This document shows positions 6,546 to 13,827 of a stretch of 38,064 bases of DNA, piece after piece (positions within the stretch are counted from its first letter, which is position 1; each line of letters opens with the position of its first letter). Under the pieces are notes generated by a model. The model made no database searches, had not been told where the DNA came from, and saw only the letters and a list, made by a program, of their open reading frames with translations. The stretch comes from a virus, in the IMG/VR virus record IMGVR_UViG_3300020176_000037, positions 1 through 38,064 of that record; one strand, written 5' to 3'. A program made the translations under genes and the position numbers.

Positions 6546-7759
6546 AAGGGATAACGACGCTTGAGCTGTTCCAAGGTTAGCTCTGAGCCATCGCGGGCCA
6601 CAAACTTGCGGATGGCAACTGTCGGGCCAAACTTCTCAGTCAGTCGGTTGAAGTACGGGACCTTCGATGCACCAAGCACGTCGGCTTTGACTTCTTTGGG
6701 CTGCTTATCCAGCCACTCGCCATAAGTCTGATTGCTAGGCACAGTGTCACCACGTCTTGCACGGGATGGGCCAAAGGCAGTGTTAGGCCTGCGCAGTTCT
6801 GTCTGTGGTGGCCGCGAGATTCCCAGGCCGCTGTAATCAATGATCGGCACAGTGGTTGACCGGCAGTTGAAATGTTGCGGCGGTGTCGGCCCCTTTCCAT
6901 AAGCAAACTCACGCCCGTCCAAGGAACGACAGATCGGTGATGTCCTGCTGTCCAATGTCGCGACGTAGCGGTAACGCTTGGTCACGTCTTGGTTGGCCTT
7001 GTAAACCTGCTGGCTGGTTTCGTTGGCCACCTGATTGATGCTCGTCCGGATCAACGCCATCACCTGATTGTTGGCAACAGCAGTAACTTCGCCACCCGCC
7101 TGCGCAATCTGCCGCAAGCTGCCTGGCTGCCCAAAACGCAAACGACCTTTGAGCCGTCGCGCAATCTTGTCCGTTGACTCACCAGTTAACAGGCCATTGC
7201 GCACCGTCTTGGCGAACAGGTCGGCCTGCGACTCGGCCAGGCCTCTGAACGACTTCTCCAGCACCTTGCCGTTCGGCAGCGTCACGGTTGTGCCCTGAGC
7301 AGCCGTCAGGCTGAACGTCTGCGGTGCGCCAGTGACAGCAGCCTGCAGGTCATCGCTAAGTGACACCACGTTGATTTCGGTCGGGTCAATGGTTGCCACT
7401 GACTGCGCAAACTGCGGGCTGATCTGAATGCTGCGGATCTGCTCCCGCAGCTCAATCGGCAAAGCCTGCCGCAGCTCGTTGGCGACAAACTCCCCCTGCA
7501 GTTCCGCCAAGCCCTGCAGATCGTCAACCACTGAGAGCGTGCTGGCCCCTGCCCAGCCATCCAACGATTCTTTTAGTTGCGCGAGGATCGCCCGAAGCCG
7601 TGCAGCTTTTGCAGGCGCAGCAAGCTCATCAATGCCACGAAGCTGATCAACAGCGTCCAAAACAAGATCGTTGTATGTAACAGCAATGCGCTTGGCAACG
7701 CCGTTGCTAAATCGATTGAGATCGATGGCATTGCGGTACAGCTCCGATGGCGTGCTCAT
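6542..7759 (-). CDS. Head morphogenesis protein (Mu gpF / SPP1 gp7-like)
   Basis: A 405-residue minor head protein. The diagnostic C-terminal block is SRTSPICRSLDGREFAYG followed by PTPPQHFNCRSTTVPII, the Mu F-family motif with conserved Cys, His and Arg. Upstream is a helical region ending in ALIRTSINQVANETSQQVYK. In SPP1 and Mu these proteins travel inside the head and help portal incorporation or DNA delivery. It follows the portal and the 94-residue gene in the usual order. Confidence 0.9.
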   Translation of the reverse strand: MSTPSELYRNAIDLNRFSNGVAKRIAVTYNDLVLDAVDQLRGIDELAAPAKAARLRAILAQLKESLDGWAGASTLSVVDDLQGLAELQGEFVANELRQALPIELREQIRSIQISPQFAQSVATIDPTEINVVSLSDDLQAAVTGAPQTFSLTAAQGTTVTLPNGKVLEKSFRGLAESQADLFAKTVRNGLLTGESTDKIARRLKGRLRFGQPGSLRQIAQAGGEVTAVANNQVMALIRTSINQVANETSQQVYKANQDVTKRYRYVATLDSRTSPICRSLDGREFAYGKGPTPPQHFNCRSTTVPIIDYSGLGISRPPQTELRRPNTAFGPSRARRGDTVPSNQTYGEWLDKQPKEVKADVLGASKVPYFNRLTEKFGPTVAIRKFVARDGSELTLEQLKRRYPL

Positions 7760-8040
7760 GAGTCATAAATTCCCAGATATTGCGGGTCATCAATACAGGC
7801 CACCGACACGTCACAGCCAGCACGCAGCGCGTTACCGACAAGATCAGAAAACTCGGCGATGACATCTTGGTCATACAGGCCGATTGATGTTTCCGACACG
7901 CCGGAGATCTTGCCGTGCAAATACCAAGTAACCCGAATCACCGCGTAGGTCTGTTCTGTCAGCTCTTGCTTTGAGAAGAACAGCAGCCGGTTGATCGGCT
8001 CTTCCGGCTTGCGCTTGCGCAGATTATCCAGCCAACTCAT
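7756..8040 (-). CDS. Conserved small protein between portal and head morphogenesis genes
   Basis: A 94-residue protein, MSWLDNLRKRKPEEPINRLL to DDPQYLGIYDS, with a beta-alpha character (YAVIRVTWYLHGKISGVSET). It overlaps the portal gene end by 17 bases and the next start by four. I do not recognise a domain. The position suggests an accessory head protein, but nothing in the sequence fixes that. Confidence 0.7.
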   Translation of the reverse strand: MSWLDNLRKRKPEEPINRLLFFSKQELTEQTYAVIRVTWYLHGKISGVSETSIGLYDQDVIAEFSDLVGNALRAGCDVSVACIDDPQYLGIYDS

Positions 8041-9469
8041 CTTCAGCCTCCGGCTCTGCTTCTGGCATTGTGGCCTCTGTTTCAGGCGCAGGCTCGGGCT
8101 CAGGCTGCTCCATCTCGATCAGGCCGCCGGTCTGCGTGGCCTCGATCTCCTCTTCAACGTCGAACTCATCGCCCAGCACCTCACCAGCAGACAGCTGGTT
8201 GAGCAGTGTTTCCTGCGTAATGGTGCCTGCGGTGTAAAGCTGCAGCAGTGACTGGATCTCCTGCGGTTCGAGACGCTGACCCAGGAAGTCGCGGTTGATG
8301 AAGCTGCTGCCCGCTTGCGGCTGCTCCATGTACTGCGCGTGAAAGCTCAAGCAGTTATCGATCAGGTCTTGCATCTGCTGAGCAATCACCATCATGGTGC
8401 TGTCGCCTTGGCTGCGATCGATGCGCTTGGCCTCTGCTGTTTCTGCGCTGAGCTTTTGACCCAGCACAGCGGCCAGGCCTAGCTCGTTGATCTGACTGGC
8501 GATCTGGTCAAGCCTGCGGAACTGCGCGTCGTAGCTGTTGCCGCCCGGCTCGATGTATTCAGCCCGTGCAGCCTCGGGCAGTGCCATGGCTTCGCCTGGG
8601 CCTGCGCTGATCTCTTCCGCTGACTGCGGGAACCCGTAGATAGCCAGCATCGGGACGGCGCTGATGTGCAGCTGGTTGTCCAGGTCAGATTGAACCTGAT
8701 AGGCCTTGAGGTTCAGCTCAGCAATGTCTGCCAGTGGTGGCCGCGACTCAAGAACACCGACGCGGTTGGAGTAAGCAACAGCAAAGGGAATCTCGCTAAG
8801 GCTGGTGCTGCCTTCATCAATCAAAACAAAGTCGCCCTTGTCGTCCTTTTGGTGAATCTCAAAAGCGCCAGGTGTTAACACCCGTACCTGCTGCACCTGC
8901 TTCTCGCCGTAAAGGCCATCGGGCACGGTGATCGTTTCCATCAGCCGCAGCTGGGTTAGCTGTTGCTTGCCGCCGTTTACCTCAGAGCGCCATCCCAAGA
9001 TGTCGCGAGGCGTCACCGACACCCAGTAAGGCCTGCCGTTGTCGCCTGCCTTTGGCGCATCAACAAGAACACCGACGTGACCATAACGAATGCACTTGCG
9101 GGCCGTCTCGTAAGTCCAAACGTTCAGATCATTGCCCTGCAGATCAACGTCAAACAGCTGCTCAGTGACAACATCACTAACGTCTTCAAGCCGCACAGGC
9201 TTACGGGTCAACATCCCCGCCAACATCCGCTCCAGCCTGACGTAATAAGGCGCAAGCGTTGAACGCATCAGCCTGTTGTCATAAGCCTCGTCTAGTTCTC
9301 TTGGTTCTTGCGGAAGATATTTTCTGTGCCCTTTTCTGATTCCGTAAGTGCCCTGTAAAAGTGCTTCAATCAACAGCCAATGCGGCTCCATGTTGACGTA
9401 AGCCGTGTTCGGGCTTTCCACCGTCGTCACGTTGCCAACACGTTGGCGACCAGAAAAGCCTGAATACAC
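8024..9469 (-). CDS. Portal protein (DUF4055 family)
   Basis: A 481-residue protein with the DUF4055-type start: TVESPNTAYVNMEPHWLLIE, then RKGHRKYLPQEPRELDEAY and NRLMRSTLAPYYVRLERMLA. A strongly acidic, Glu/Pro-rich C-terminus (PEPEPAPETEATMPEAEPEA) follows. DUF4055 proteins are portal subunits that form the dodecameric DNA channel. Start is GTG at 9469 (VYSGFSGRQRVGN); ATG 9387 is possible but would remove conserved sequence. The order TerL-portal-MuF supports the call. Confidence 0.88.
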   Translation of the reverse strand: MYSGFSGRQRVGNVTTVESPNTAYVNMEPHWLLIEALLQGTYGIRKGHRKYLPQEPRELDEAYDNRLMRSTLAPYYVRLERMLAGMLTRKPVRLEDVSDVVTEQLFDVDLQGNDLNVWTYETARKCIRYGHVGVLVDAPKAGDNGRPYWVSVTPRDILGWRSEVNGGKQQLTQLRLMETITVPDGLYGEKQVQQVRVLTPGAFEIHQKDDKGDFVLIDEGSTSLSEIPFAVAYSNRVGVLESRPPLADIAELNLKAYQVQSDLDNQLHISAVPMLAIYGFPQSAEEISAGPGEAMALPEAARAEYIEPGGNSYDAQFRRLDQIASQINELGLAAVLGQKLSAETAEAKRIDRSQGDSTMMVIAQQMQDLIDNCLSFHAQYMEQPQAGSSFINRDFLGQRLEPQEIQSLLQLYTAGTITQETLLNQLSAGEVLGDEFDVEEEIEATQTGGLIEMEQPEPEPAPETEATMPEAEPEAEDELAG

Positions 9470-9495
9470 AGCTAAATCCCACCCATGCGATCAGT

Positions 9496-10845
9496 TTAGT
9501 AAAGCCTGATTCCAGTACCACGACCAGCACGGGCATTGAATGGGCTGAACTCTCTAACGACTAAGTAGCCAAAAGCATCGTTGAGGTGGTCATATCCGGC
9601 TTCTTTGTCTGGCTCACCCTTGCTGTTCCACGATTGCAGCTCAAGGCATTCGATCAATCGTTTGCACTTGTGAGAGATCTGGACTCTCACCTGGCCTTTG
9701 GAATTTTCCAGCAGGCCCTGAACAGCAAGAACCCGATCACGGACGGCAGGATTTGAGCGCGGCGATTGATTGCTGAACCCGTAGGACTCCAAGATCTGAA
9801 TGTCCGTTCGTGAGGCATTCGTGCTTCTGTTGCCGCCTGATGCGTCAGGGTAGACATAGATGCGACGGTCGGGAAATCGTCTTTGTATTTCTTGTGCCAA
9901 GGCGTCGGTGTCATGCGCACCGCTGATCTCGTCGATCAGGAGAAGCTGGTTTCCGAGACGGCAGCCGATCACCGCGTTGGTGTTTGTCACGTTGAAGTCG
10001 ATCCCGATTCTTAGGGGTTCGTTATCGACGTTTGGAAGTTCTGTGATGACGTGCTTGGCGCGGTCGAAGCGGTCGTAAACCTGACCAGTATTCAGGTTGA
10101 CGAAAACGCCGTCTAAATAAGCTTTGATCAACTGCTCTGGGTAGTTCTCCAGGAGCGAGTCAATAAACCCTTCAGGAAGGTAAGGGTTATCTGATGTTTT
10201 AGCGCGGATCAGCGCGGTGTCATCGCTGGCGTTCTTCTCGAACGTCTCGTAAGCCCAGCCGAAGCCTTCAGGCGTGGTGGCCGCATAGAACTGCTGCACG
10301 TTGCCATCGCGCAAACGGGCCAGGGCCATGCGCATGGCTTGGGTGGCGACGTTCTTGTTGGCGGTGTCTGCTTCATCGAAGCCGACTGCACAGAGGTTCT
10401 GGCCACGGATGCGGTTGGCCGTTTCCATCGTGCGCAGAAGGATGGTGTGGCTGCCTTCTGCGAAATGCAGGGTGTATTCCGGCAGCGGACTTACACGAAA
10501 GTCGTAGGGGATCTCCCACTTCTCCAACAGCTCATCCATGGTTCGCTGCAGGATGTCGCGCAGCATCGGTGCTATGGGTTCAAACAAGGCTGAAACATGG
10601 CCCACATTCATGGCTGCCATGTGAACGGATTTGCAAACCAGCCCGTAGGTTTTGCCTGCACCAAAGCCGCAGACCAAGCCAAGTTTGCGATGTTCTGTGT
10701 CCTCGCAAAAAGCCACCTGATGCGGCAGCATCCCTTCCTGAACGCGGGCTAGGGCTTCTGCTGCTGTGGGCTTCTCGAAGCCTTGGATGTCATCAACAAA
10801 ACCCAGCAGAGGTTCGTTGCTGGTGATGCCTGAGAGCAGTGGCAT
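9496..10845 (-). CDS. terL: Terminase large subunit
   Basis: A 449-residue packaging motor. The ATPase part has a Walker A-like GFGAGKTYGLVCKS at about residue 60 and Walker B CAVGFDEAD at about 155. The nuclease part has RIGIDFNVTNTNAVIG, YPDASGG and YDHLNDAFGYLVV, giving the three acidic positions of the RNase H-like fold. Its ATG overlaps the small subunit stop. The protein would cut concatemeric DNA and pump it into the head through the portal. Confidence 0.95.
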   Translation of the reverse strand: MPLLSGITSNEPLLGFVDDIQGFEKPTAAEALARVQEGMLPHQVAFCEDTEHRKLGLVCGFGAGKTYGLVCKSVHMAAMNVGHVSALFEPIAPMLRDILQRTMDELLEKWEIPYDFRVSPLPEYTLHFAEGSHTILLRTMETANRIRGQNLCAVGFDEADTANKNVATQAMRMALARLRDGNVQQFYAATTPEGFGWAYETFEKNASDDTALIRAKTSDNPYLPEGFIDSLLENYPEQLIKAYLDGVFVNLNTGQVYDRFDRAKHVITELPNVDNEPLRIGIDFNVTNTNAVIGCRLGNQLLLIDEISGAHDTDALAQEIQRRFPDRRIYVYPDASGGNRSTNASRTDIQILESYGFSNQSPRSNPAVRDRVLAVQGLLENSKGQVRVQISHKCKRLIECLELQSWNSKGEPDKEAGYDHLNDAFGYLVVREFSPFNARAGRGTGIRLY

Positions 10846-11165
10846 CAGATGTCAAAGCGCAGCAGCTTGGCCTGGGTCTCTAGCGCCTTGATTGCGGTCT
10901 GCAGATTGTCGTCACGCCCTGCGCGTTTTTCATATTGCACAAGACGAGAAATCGCAGCAGCTAACCATTCGGGCCGTTCAATCTCTGAGTCTTTAGCGAT
11001 CAGCTGTCTTGCGCGTGCCAAGTATTCATCAGCTTGGCGAGGTTGCACGCCCCACTCTTTCGCGGCGTATTGCACGATTTCAAAGCGCGAATGTGACTGC
11101 AACAACAACTTGTAGACAGTGTTTACGCGCTCTTCAATTTCTACGTTGGTTGACTTCTTTGCCAT
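10845..11165 (-). CDS. terS: Terminase small subunit
   Basis: A 106-residue helical protein immediately before terL. The N-terminal region KLLLQSHSRFEIVQYAAKEW followed by GVQPRQADEYLARARQLIAK looks like the helix-turn-helix DNA-recognition part of small terminases. A short oligomerisation tail follows (NLQTAIKALETQAKLLRFDI). It begins the late block on this strand. A short inverted repeat (CCCTG/CAGGG) lies just upstream of ATG; I see no clear promoter. Confidence 0.85.
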   Translation of the reverse strand: MAKKSTNVEIEERVNTVYKLLLQSHSRFEIVQYAAKEWGVQPRQADEYLARARQLIAKDSEIERPEWLAAAISRLVQYEKRAGRDDNLQTAIKALETQAKLLRFDI

Positions 11166-11201
11166 GCCCTGAAGTTAACAGGGGTTTAGCGCAAGGCTAG
11201 C

Positions 11202-11405
11202 TCAGGAGCGGTGGGGCTGATGTGCTTTGCGCCAATAATCAGAAAGGCGAACAACCTTGTCTTCAACAAGGTGCATCGAGCTGACGATCGCCTTAAAGTC
11301 CCCGACCATCACTTGGACGCATCCATCGGGGAGGGTGCGGATTTTGGGATTTGGCGTAGGCAGCTCTGAGGGCATTTTGGAACCTGAGATAGGCCTGGAG
11401 TTCAT
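11202..11405 (-). CDS. Small protein of unknown function
   Basis: A 67-residue ORF ending in VVRLSDYWRKAHQPHRS. The second half (KIRTLPDGCVQVMVGDFKAI, then VSSMHLVEDKVVRLSDYW) looks like a coded compact domain, whereas the first ten residues are low-quality. An internal ATG (MPSELPTPNP) could be the true start. It overlaps a second ORF at 11293-11442. It lies just upstream of the terminase genes. Function unknown. Confidence 0.55.
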   Translation of the reverse strand: MNSRPISGSKMPSELPTPNPKIRTLPDGCVQVMVGDFKAIVSSMHLVEDKVVRLSDYWRKAHQPHRS

Positions 11406-11442
11406 TGTGGCGCTGAAGAGCGCGGAGGGAATCTTGGTCCAT
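11293..11442 (-). CDS. Possible 49-residue helical protein overlapping the previous gene
   Basis: ORF from ATG 11442 to TAA 11293, starting MDQDSLRALQRHNELQAYLR. The first 30 residues look like a genuine amphipathic helix and the leader (CATCACAACTCAAAACT before ATG) resembles the CACAACCTCAA leaders of nearby early genes. It shares most of its length with the 67-residue ORF in another frame, so one may be spurious or the two may truly overlap. Confidence 0.35.
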   Translation of the reverse strand: MDQDSLRALQRHNELQAYLRFQNALRAAYAKSQNPHPPRWMRPSDGRGL

Positions 11443-11522
11443 AGTTTTGAGTTGTGATGTCGGGGGATGGATCGGACCTCAACCCGCCCTGCTTTTCCCT
11501 CCTGGGTGTTGTATGGCTTTCA

Positions 11523-11546
11523 GCCTGAGCGGGGGACAGCTCAGGC
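11523..11546. other. Perfect 8-bp inverted repeat, GCCTGAGC / GCTCAGGC
   Basis: Two perfect 8-base arms surround an 8-base loop (GGGGGACA on plus), in a gene-free stretch of about 125 bases (11443-11567). There is no T-run on either side, so it is not a standard intrinsic terminator. It could be an RNA hairpin in the minus transcript or a protein site. I see no convincing promoter or ORF in the rest of this gap. Confidence 0.4.
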
Positions 11547-11567
11547 ATCAGGCTCCCCGACTGGTGA

Positions 11568-11798
11568 TCATCCTGTTTGTGCTGGGCTGATGTGATCGAA
11601 CTCTTGCTGCAGCTCTTTGAGGCCACTGATGCCGAAATGATTCAAGCCATCCCAGTGCCAGCCCTCTTCCAGGTAGACAAAAAACGGCGGGTCAGGCCAA
11701 CCCTCTTCGGGGTCTCTTGCCATGTAAGGGCGTTCGTCCTCGATTGACGCAATGCCTGGGTGTTGTAGGGCTTCCGCCCAAGAACGTGGCTTTTTCAT
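11568..11798 (-). CDS. Small acidic/aromatic protein of unknown function
   Basis: A 76-residue protein, MKKPRSWAEALQHPGIASIE, then DPEEGWPDPPFFVYLEEGWH, rich in Trp, Pro and Glu. The start ATG overlaps the stop of the upstream gene in ATGA. It is the fourth gene of the minus-strand group 12554-11568, the operon driven by the promoter at 12604-12632. No family recognised; such small acidic early proteins often target host proteins, which is only an analogy. Confidence 0.65.
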   Translation of the reverse strand: MKKPRSWAEALQHPGIASIEDERPYMARDPEEGWPDPPFFVYLEEGWHWDGLNHFGISGLKELQQEFDHISPAQTG

Positions 11799-12037
11799 TT
11801 GACCGGCTCCACGGTGTAGGTGAAGCCAGCTTCAGTGGCGGCGTTCTTGAGGCTCTGCAGCTCGTCGTCGTCATAGGCCGGGTCAGCCCACTGCAGTTCG
11901 TTGTTCAGGAAGGCTTGGATCTCCCACTTGGGCTGGATGTCACGGTTGAGAACCATGAGGCTGTCGCGAGCTTCGAGTTCAGTTTGGTGACGCTCGAAGG
12001 ACTCGAACAGGTTGAGCCAGGTGTTGTGATTGTCCAT
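11795..12037 (-). CDS. Small acidic protein of unknown function
   Basis: An 80-residue protein, MDNHNTWLNLFESFERHQTE to ATEAGFTYTVEPVK. It contains an acidic DDDELQSLKNAATEAGF helix that ends in a beta strand. It starts three bases after the upstream stop (TGAACCATG) and overlaps the next gene by four bases. Part of the same small-gene operon. No recognised domain. Confidence 0.65.
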   Translation of the reverse strand: MDNHNTWLNLFESFERHQTELEARDSLMVLNRDIQPKWEIQAFLNNELQWADPAYDDDELQSLKNAATEAGFTYTVEPVK

Positions 12038-12040
12038 GGT

Positions 12041-12319
12041 TCAAAGATCCTCCTCGGTGTGCTTGATCTTCACGCTGACCTGACGCTCGGGGATGGCATC
12101 CAAGAACATGTCGTGAAGCTCGCCAAAGAGTTGGCGCTGGTATTCAAAAGTTTCGCTCCTTTTGATGTCCATGCCCCTGCTGACCGTAGTTCTACCTTTG
12201 CGGCGGTAAGTCCTAGTCCAAGATTGGTTGTAATTACGGTCGGCCTGCATTTCAGCCGTTTGAAAAGCCTTGGCGATCAAGTAGAGATCGGCAACGCTGC
12301 AGTCGATTTGAACTTGCAT
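12041..12319 (-). CDS. Early-region protein of unknown function with structured leader
   Basis: A 92-residue protein starting at ATG 12319 (MQVQIDCSVADLYLIAKAFQ). The frame is open to 12415, but the hairpin and stop of the previous gene place the true start here. It has Arg/Tyr-rich NQSWTRTYRRKGRTTVSRGM, then a helical QRQLFGELHDMFLDAIPERQ. The leader holds the longest GNRA hairpin of the family (12341-12358) and the ACCACCTCAACC segment before ATG, without a Shine-Dalgarno sequence. Function unknown. Confidence 0.65.
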   Translation of the reverse strand: MQVQIDCSVADLYLIAKAFQTAEMQADRNYNQSWTRTYRRKGRTTVSRGMDIKRSETFEYQRQLFGELHDMFLDAIPERQVSVKIKHTEEDL

Positions 12320-12340
12320 GGTTGAGGTGGTGATGGTGGT

Positions 12341-12358
12341 GGCCCTGTCTCCAGGGCC
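12341..12358 (-). promoter_or_regulatory. GNRA-tetraloop leader hairpin (GGCCCTG-GAGA-CAGGGCC)
   Basis: On the minus strand a perfect 7-bp stem is capped by GAGA. It lies in the 49-base gap between the 61-residue gene and ATG 12319. It is the only member of the family without its own operator-promoter and is probably internal to the operon. An ACC-rich, SD-less stretch leads to the start codon. Confidence 0.75.
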
Positions 12359-12368
12359 GTGGGTGTAA

Positions 12369-12554
12369 TCAGGCAACGGTGTCGATGAAGGCGTCAACAG
12401 CCTCAACACCATCAAGATCCATCAGACGGTTCAGAACAATGTCCAGAGCCTGGAAGGGCACCAGAGGCTGGTTGAACATCTGACGGTAAAGGCTGCGCAG
12501 GGTCTCGGAATCGAGGGTGGCAACGCGGGCGGTGAAGGCGGTGGCGACGGTCAT
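12369..12554 (-). CDS. 61-residue early protein of unknown function
   Basis: Read from ATG 12554 (MTVATAFTARVATLDSETLR); the open frame to 12632 runs through the promoter and leader and is not counted. Residues LRSLYRQMFNQPLVPFQALD and IVLNRLMDLDGVEAVDAFID are helical with a hydrophobic face, possibly a small helical bundle. It is the first gene behind the operator-promoter at 12604-12632, with a 43-base leader containing a GGGA-loop hairpin. Function unknown. Confidence 0.7.
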   Translation of the reverse strand: MTVATAFTARVATLDSETLRSLYRQMFNQPLVPFQALDIVLNRLMDLDGVEAVDAFIDTVA

Positions 12555-12574
12555 TGGTTTGAGGTGTTGAGTGT

Positions 12575-12594
12575 GGGAAGCGTCCCCGCCTCCC
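12575..12594 (-). promoter_or_regulatory. GNRA-tetraloop leader hairpin (GGGAGGCG-GGGA-CGCTTCCC)
   Basis: On the minus strand an 8-bp stem containing one G-U pair is capped by GGGA, a GNRA loop. It starts about +4 from the transcription start predicted by the promoter at 12604-12632. The sequence CACACTCAACACCTCAAACC separates it from ATG 12554, without Shine-Dalgarno. Confidence 0.75.
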
Positions 12595-12603
12595 GATGAA
12601 TTA

Positions 12604-12632
12604 AGTATGGCATACCAGAGGTGAGGGCGCAA
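12604..12632 (-). promoter_or_regulatory. Sigma70-type promoter with palindromic operator
   Basis: On the minus strand the -35 is TTGCGC (12632-12627), the spacer 17 bases, and the -10 CATACT (12609-12604). The palindrome GTATGGCATAC (12605-12615) covers the -10 and the end of the spacer, so bound protein would block RNA polymerase. It drives the 61-residue gene and the small genes behind it. Confidence 0.75.
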
Positions 12633-12644
12633 CCCCCCCCAGGA

Positions 12645-12890
12645 TCAATCGACGTAGAGGGGCTCCTCGTCATAGGCAGAGGGCTGCTCGCGGTAAGGAG
12701 ATTGGGTCCAGCCTTTGGTGCAACCACACTTGAGAGCGAAGGCCCAGTGCTCACGAGCAACGGCAGTGGTCAGCGTTTCGGTCTTCTCAAGCCCACCAAA
12801 AACGTTGACAGTCCAGATGGTGGTTTCATCGGTGCCAGCCTCGAAGATGAAGTTCTGAGAGCCGTTGGTCAGGGTGTGGATGGCGGTCAT
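12645..12890 (-). CDS. 81-residue early protein of unknown function
   Basis: MTAIHTLTNGSQNFIFEAGT, then TIWTVNVFGGLEKTETLTTA and REHWAFALKCGCTKG, ending YDEEPLYVD. The first part looks like a small antiparallel beta sheet. A CxC pair is present. It stands alone behind its own operator-promoter (12929-12957) with a 32-base leader holding a GAGA hairpin. No recognised family. Confidence 0.7.
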   Translation of the reverse strand: MTAIHTLTNGSQNFIFEAGTDETTIWTVNVFGGLEKTETLTTAVAREHWAFALKCGCTKGWTQSPYREQPSAYDEEPLYVD

Positions 12891-12907
12891 TGTGGTGTTG
12901 AGGTTGT

Positions 12908-12919
12908 GGGATCTCTCCC
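12908..12919 (-). promoter_or_regulatory. GNRA-tetraloop leader hairpin (GGGA-GAGA-TCCC)
   Basis: Minus-strand hairpin with a 4-bp stem and GAGA loop, starting about +4 from the predicted start of the 12929-12957 promoter. It is followed by CACAACCTCAACACCACA and ATG 12890. Confidence 0.75.
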
Positions 12920-12928
12920 GATGTCATA

Positions 12929-12957
12929 AGTATGGCATACCATCCGCAGATGGTCAA
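12929..12957 (-). promoter_or_regulatory. Sigma70-type promoter with palindromic operator
   Basis: Minus strand -35 TTGACC (12957-12952), 17-base spacer, -10 CATACT (12934-12929). Palindrome GTATGGCATAC at 12930-12940 overlaps the -10. The TGA inside the -35 is the stop codon of the 51-residue gene upstream. Confidence 0.8.
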
Positions 12958-13109
12958 CCTTCCAGGCGTTGAAGAGCTTTGCTCAGCCGGGCGTACATCT
13001 TGTCGTGCTGGGCCAGCTCTTCCTCGGACATGTAATCGGTGAACTCGGCCTCCATGCTGTTGAGCAAGATCAGGAGGTCGTCTTCTTTGAGGGTGAGGGT
13101 GGTGGTCAT
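12954..13109 (-). CDS. 51-residue acidic helical early protein
   Basis: ORF from ATG 13109 to TGA 12954: MTTTLTLKEDDLLILLNSME, then AEFTDYMSEEELAQHDKMYA and RLSKALQRLEG. It is strongly acidic and helical. It has its own operator-promoter and GAGA leader hairpin, like its neighbours. Its stop codon lies within the -35 of the next promoter. Such small acidic early proteins are common host-takeover candidates; function is unknown. Confidence 0.7.
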   Translation of the reverse strand: MTTTLTLKEDDLLILLNSMEAEFTDYMSEEELAQHDKMYARLSKALQRLEG

Positions 13110-13124
13110 TGTCTTGAGGGTTGT

Positions 13125-13136
13125 GCGGTCTCCCGC
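13125..13136 (-). promoter_or_regulatory. GNRA-tetraloop leader hairpin (GCGG-GAGA-CCGC)
   Basis: Minus-strand 4-bp stem with GAGA loop, about +4 from the start predicted by the promoter at 13146-13174. It is followed by ACAACCCTCAAGACA and ATG 13109, with no Shine-Dalgarno at normal distance. Confidence 0.75.
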
Positions 13137-13145
13137 TTGATCAAT

Positions 13146-13174
13146 AGTATGGCATACCAGGGGCTGGCTGGCAA
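13146..13174 (-). promoter_or_regulatory. Sigma70-type promoter with palindromic operator
   Basis: Minus strand -35 TTGCCA (13174-13169), 17-base spacer, -10 CATACT (13151-13146), with GTATGGCATAC at 13147-13157 overlapping the -10. Drives the 51-residue gene. Confidence 0.78.
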
Positions 13175-13191
13175 CCCCCGGACCTGGTGGA

Positions 13192-13788
13192 TCACTTCGG
13201 CTTGTTGGTGGAGTTATCGATCAGGTACTCCAGGCTGCTGGCGCTAGTGGTGCCGGTGTTGAACAGGCCGATCAGGTCGGATTCCTCCAGACCTTGCAGC
13301 ATGTCAATGCAACGCTTACGCCAAGCGATCAAATCGTTCAGGCGATCAACGCGGTCCTGGTCCTTGCCTGCCCATTCGGTCAGCCAGCCTTGGAAGAGAC
13401 CTAAGGACATTTTGAACTGGCGAAGCACTTGCTTAGGCGCCTTCTCAACGAACTGCTGGAGGCGCTTTTGCTGAGCAGCTTCCTGGGTGGCCTTGGCCTT
13501 AGCGCGACGCTCCACGTTGTGCTTGGGGAGGTTGCTGCAGTCGATGACGCGGCCGGTGGCTGTCTCGACAATCACGGTGTTGGAGTAGCCGCCGCACTGG
13601 CGGACGAGGCGCTGCAGATCGTTGCTGCCGGTGGTGTAGCTGCCACTTTTATTGATCGGGACGGCCAGGTGGCTGTAAGTCCTGACGCCTTCGCGCTTGG
13701 CCACGGTGCCGTTGCTGAGGGTGACGATGTAGCGGTGATGGTCGCCGTTGCGAAGCGCGCTGTACTTGACGGTTGCGGTGATGGTCAT
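13192..13788 (-). CDS. 198-residue early protein of unknown function
   Basis: MTITATVKYSALRNGDHHRY, then IVTLSNGTVAKREGVRTYSH: the first 75 residues are beta-rich and end near CSNLPKHNVERRAK. A long basic helix follows (KAKATQEAAQQKRLQQFVEK), then a helical region with FQGWLTEWAGKDQDRVDRLN. It is the largest gene with the shared operator-promoter and GAGA leader. The basic middle helix could contact nucleic acid, but this is only composition. No family recognised. Confidence 0.7.
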   Translation of the reverse strand: MTITATVKYSALRNGDHHRYIVTLSNGTVAKREGVRTYSHLAVPINKSGSYTTGSNDLQRLVRQCGGYSNTVIVETATGRVIDCSNLPKHNVERRAKAKATQEAAQQKRLQQFVEKAPKQVLRQFKMSLGLFQGWLTEWAGKDQDRVDRLNDLIAWRKRCIDMLQGLEESDLIGLFNTGTTSASSLEYLIDNSTNKPK

Positions 13789-13805
13789 TTGAGGTTTGAG
13801 GTTGT

Positions 13806-13817
13806 GCCGTCTCCGGC
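13806..13817 (-). promoter_or_regulatory. GNRA-tetraloop leader hairpin (GCCG-GAGA-CGGC)
   Basis: Minus-strand 4-bp stem with GAGA loop, about +5 from the start predicted by the promoter at 13828-13856. It is followed by ACAACCTCAAACCTCAA and ATG 13788. Confidence 0.75.
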
Positions 13818-13827
13818 TGATGCAATA

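Noticed and set aside
11166-11201. CCCTG/CAGGG repeat before the small terminase gene as terminator or promoter
   Set aside because: Stem is only five pairs with no T-run, and no -10/-35 pair of acceptable quality is near it.
11402-11626. 74-residue minus ORF in the gap before 11568
   Set aside because: Low-complexity Ser/Pro/Lys composition, crosses the inverted repeat and the neighbouring gene start; no coupled start.
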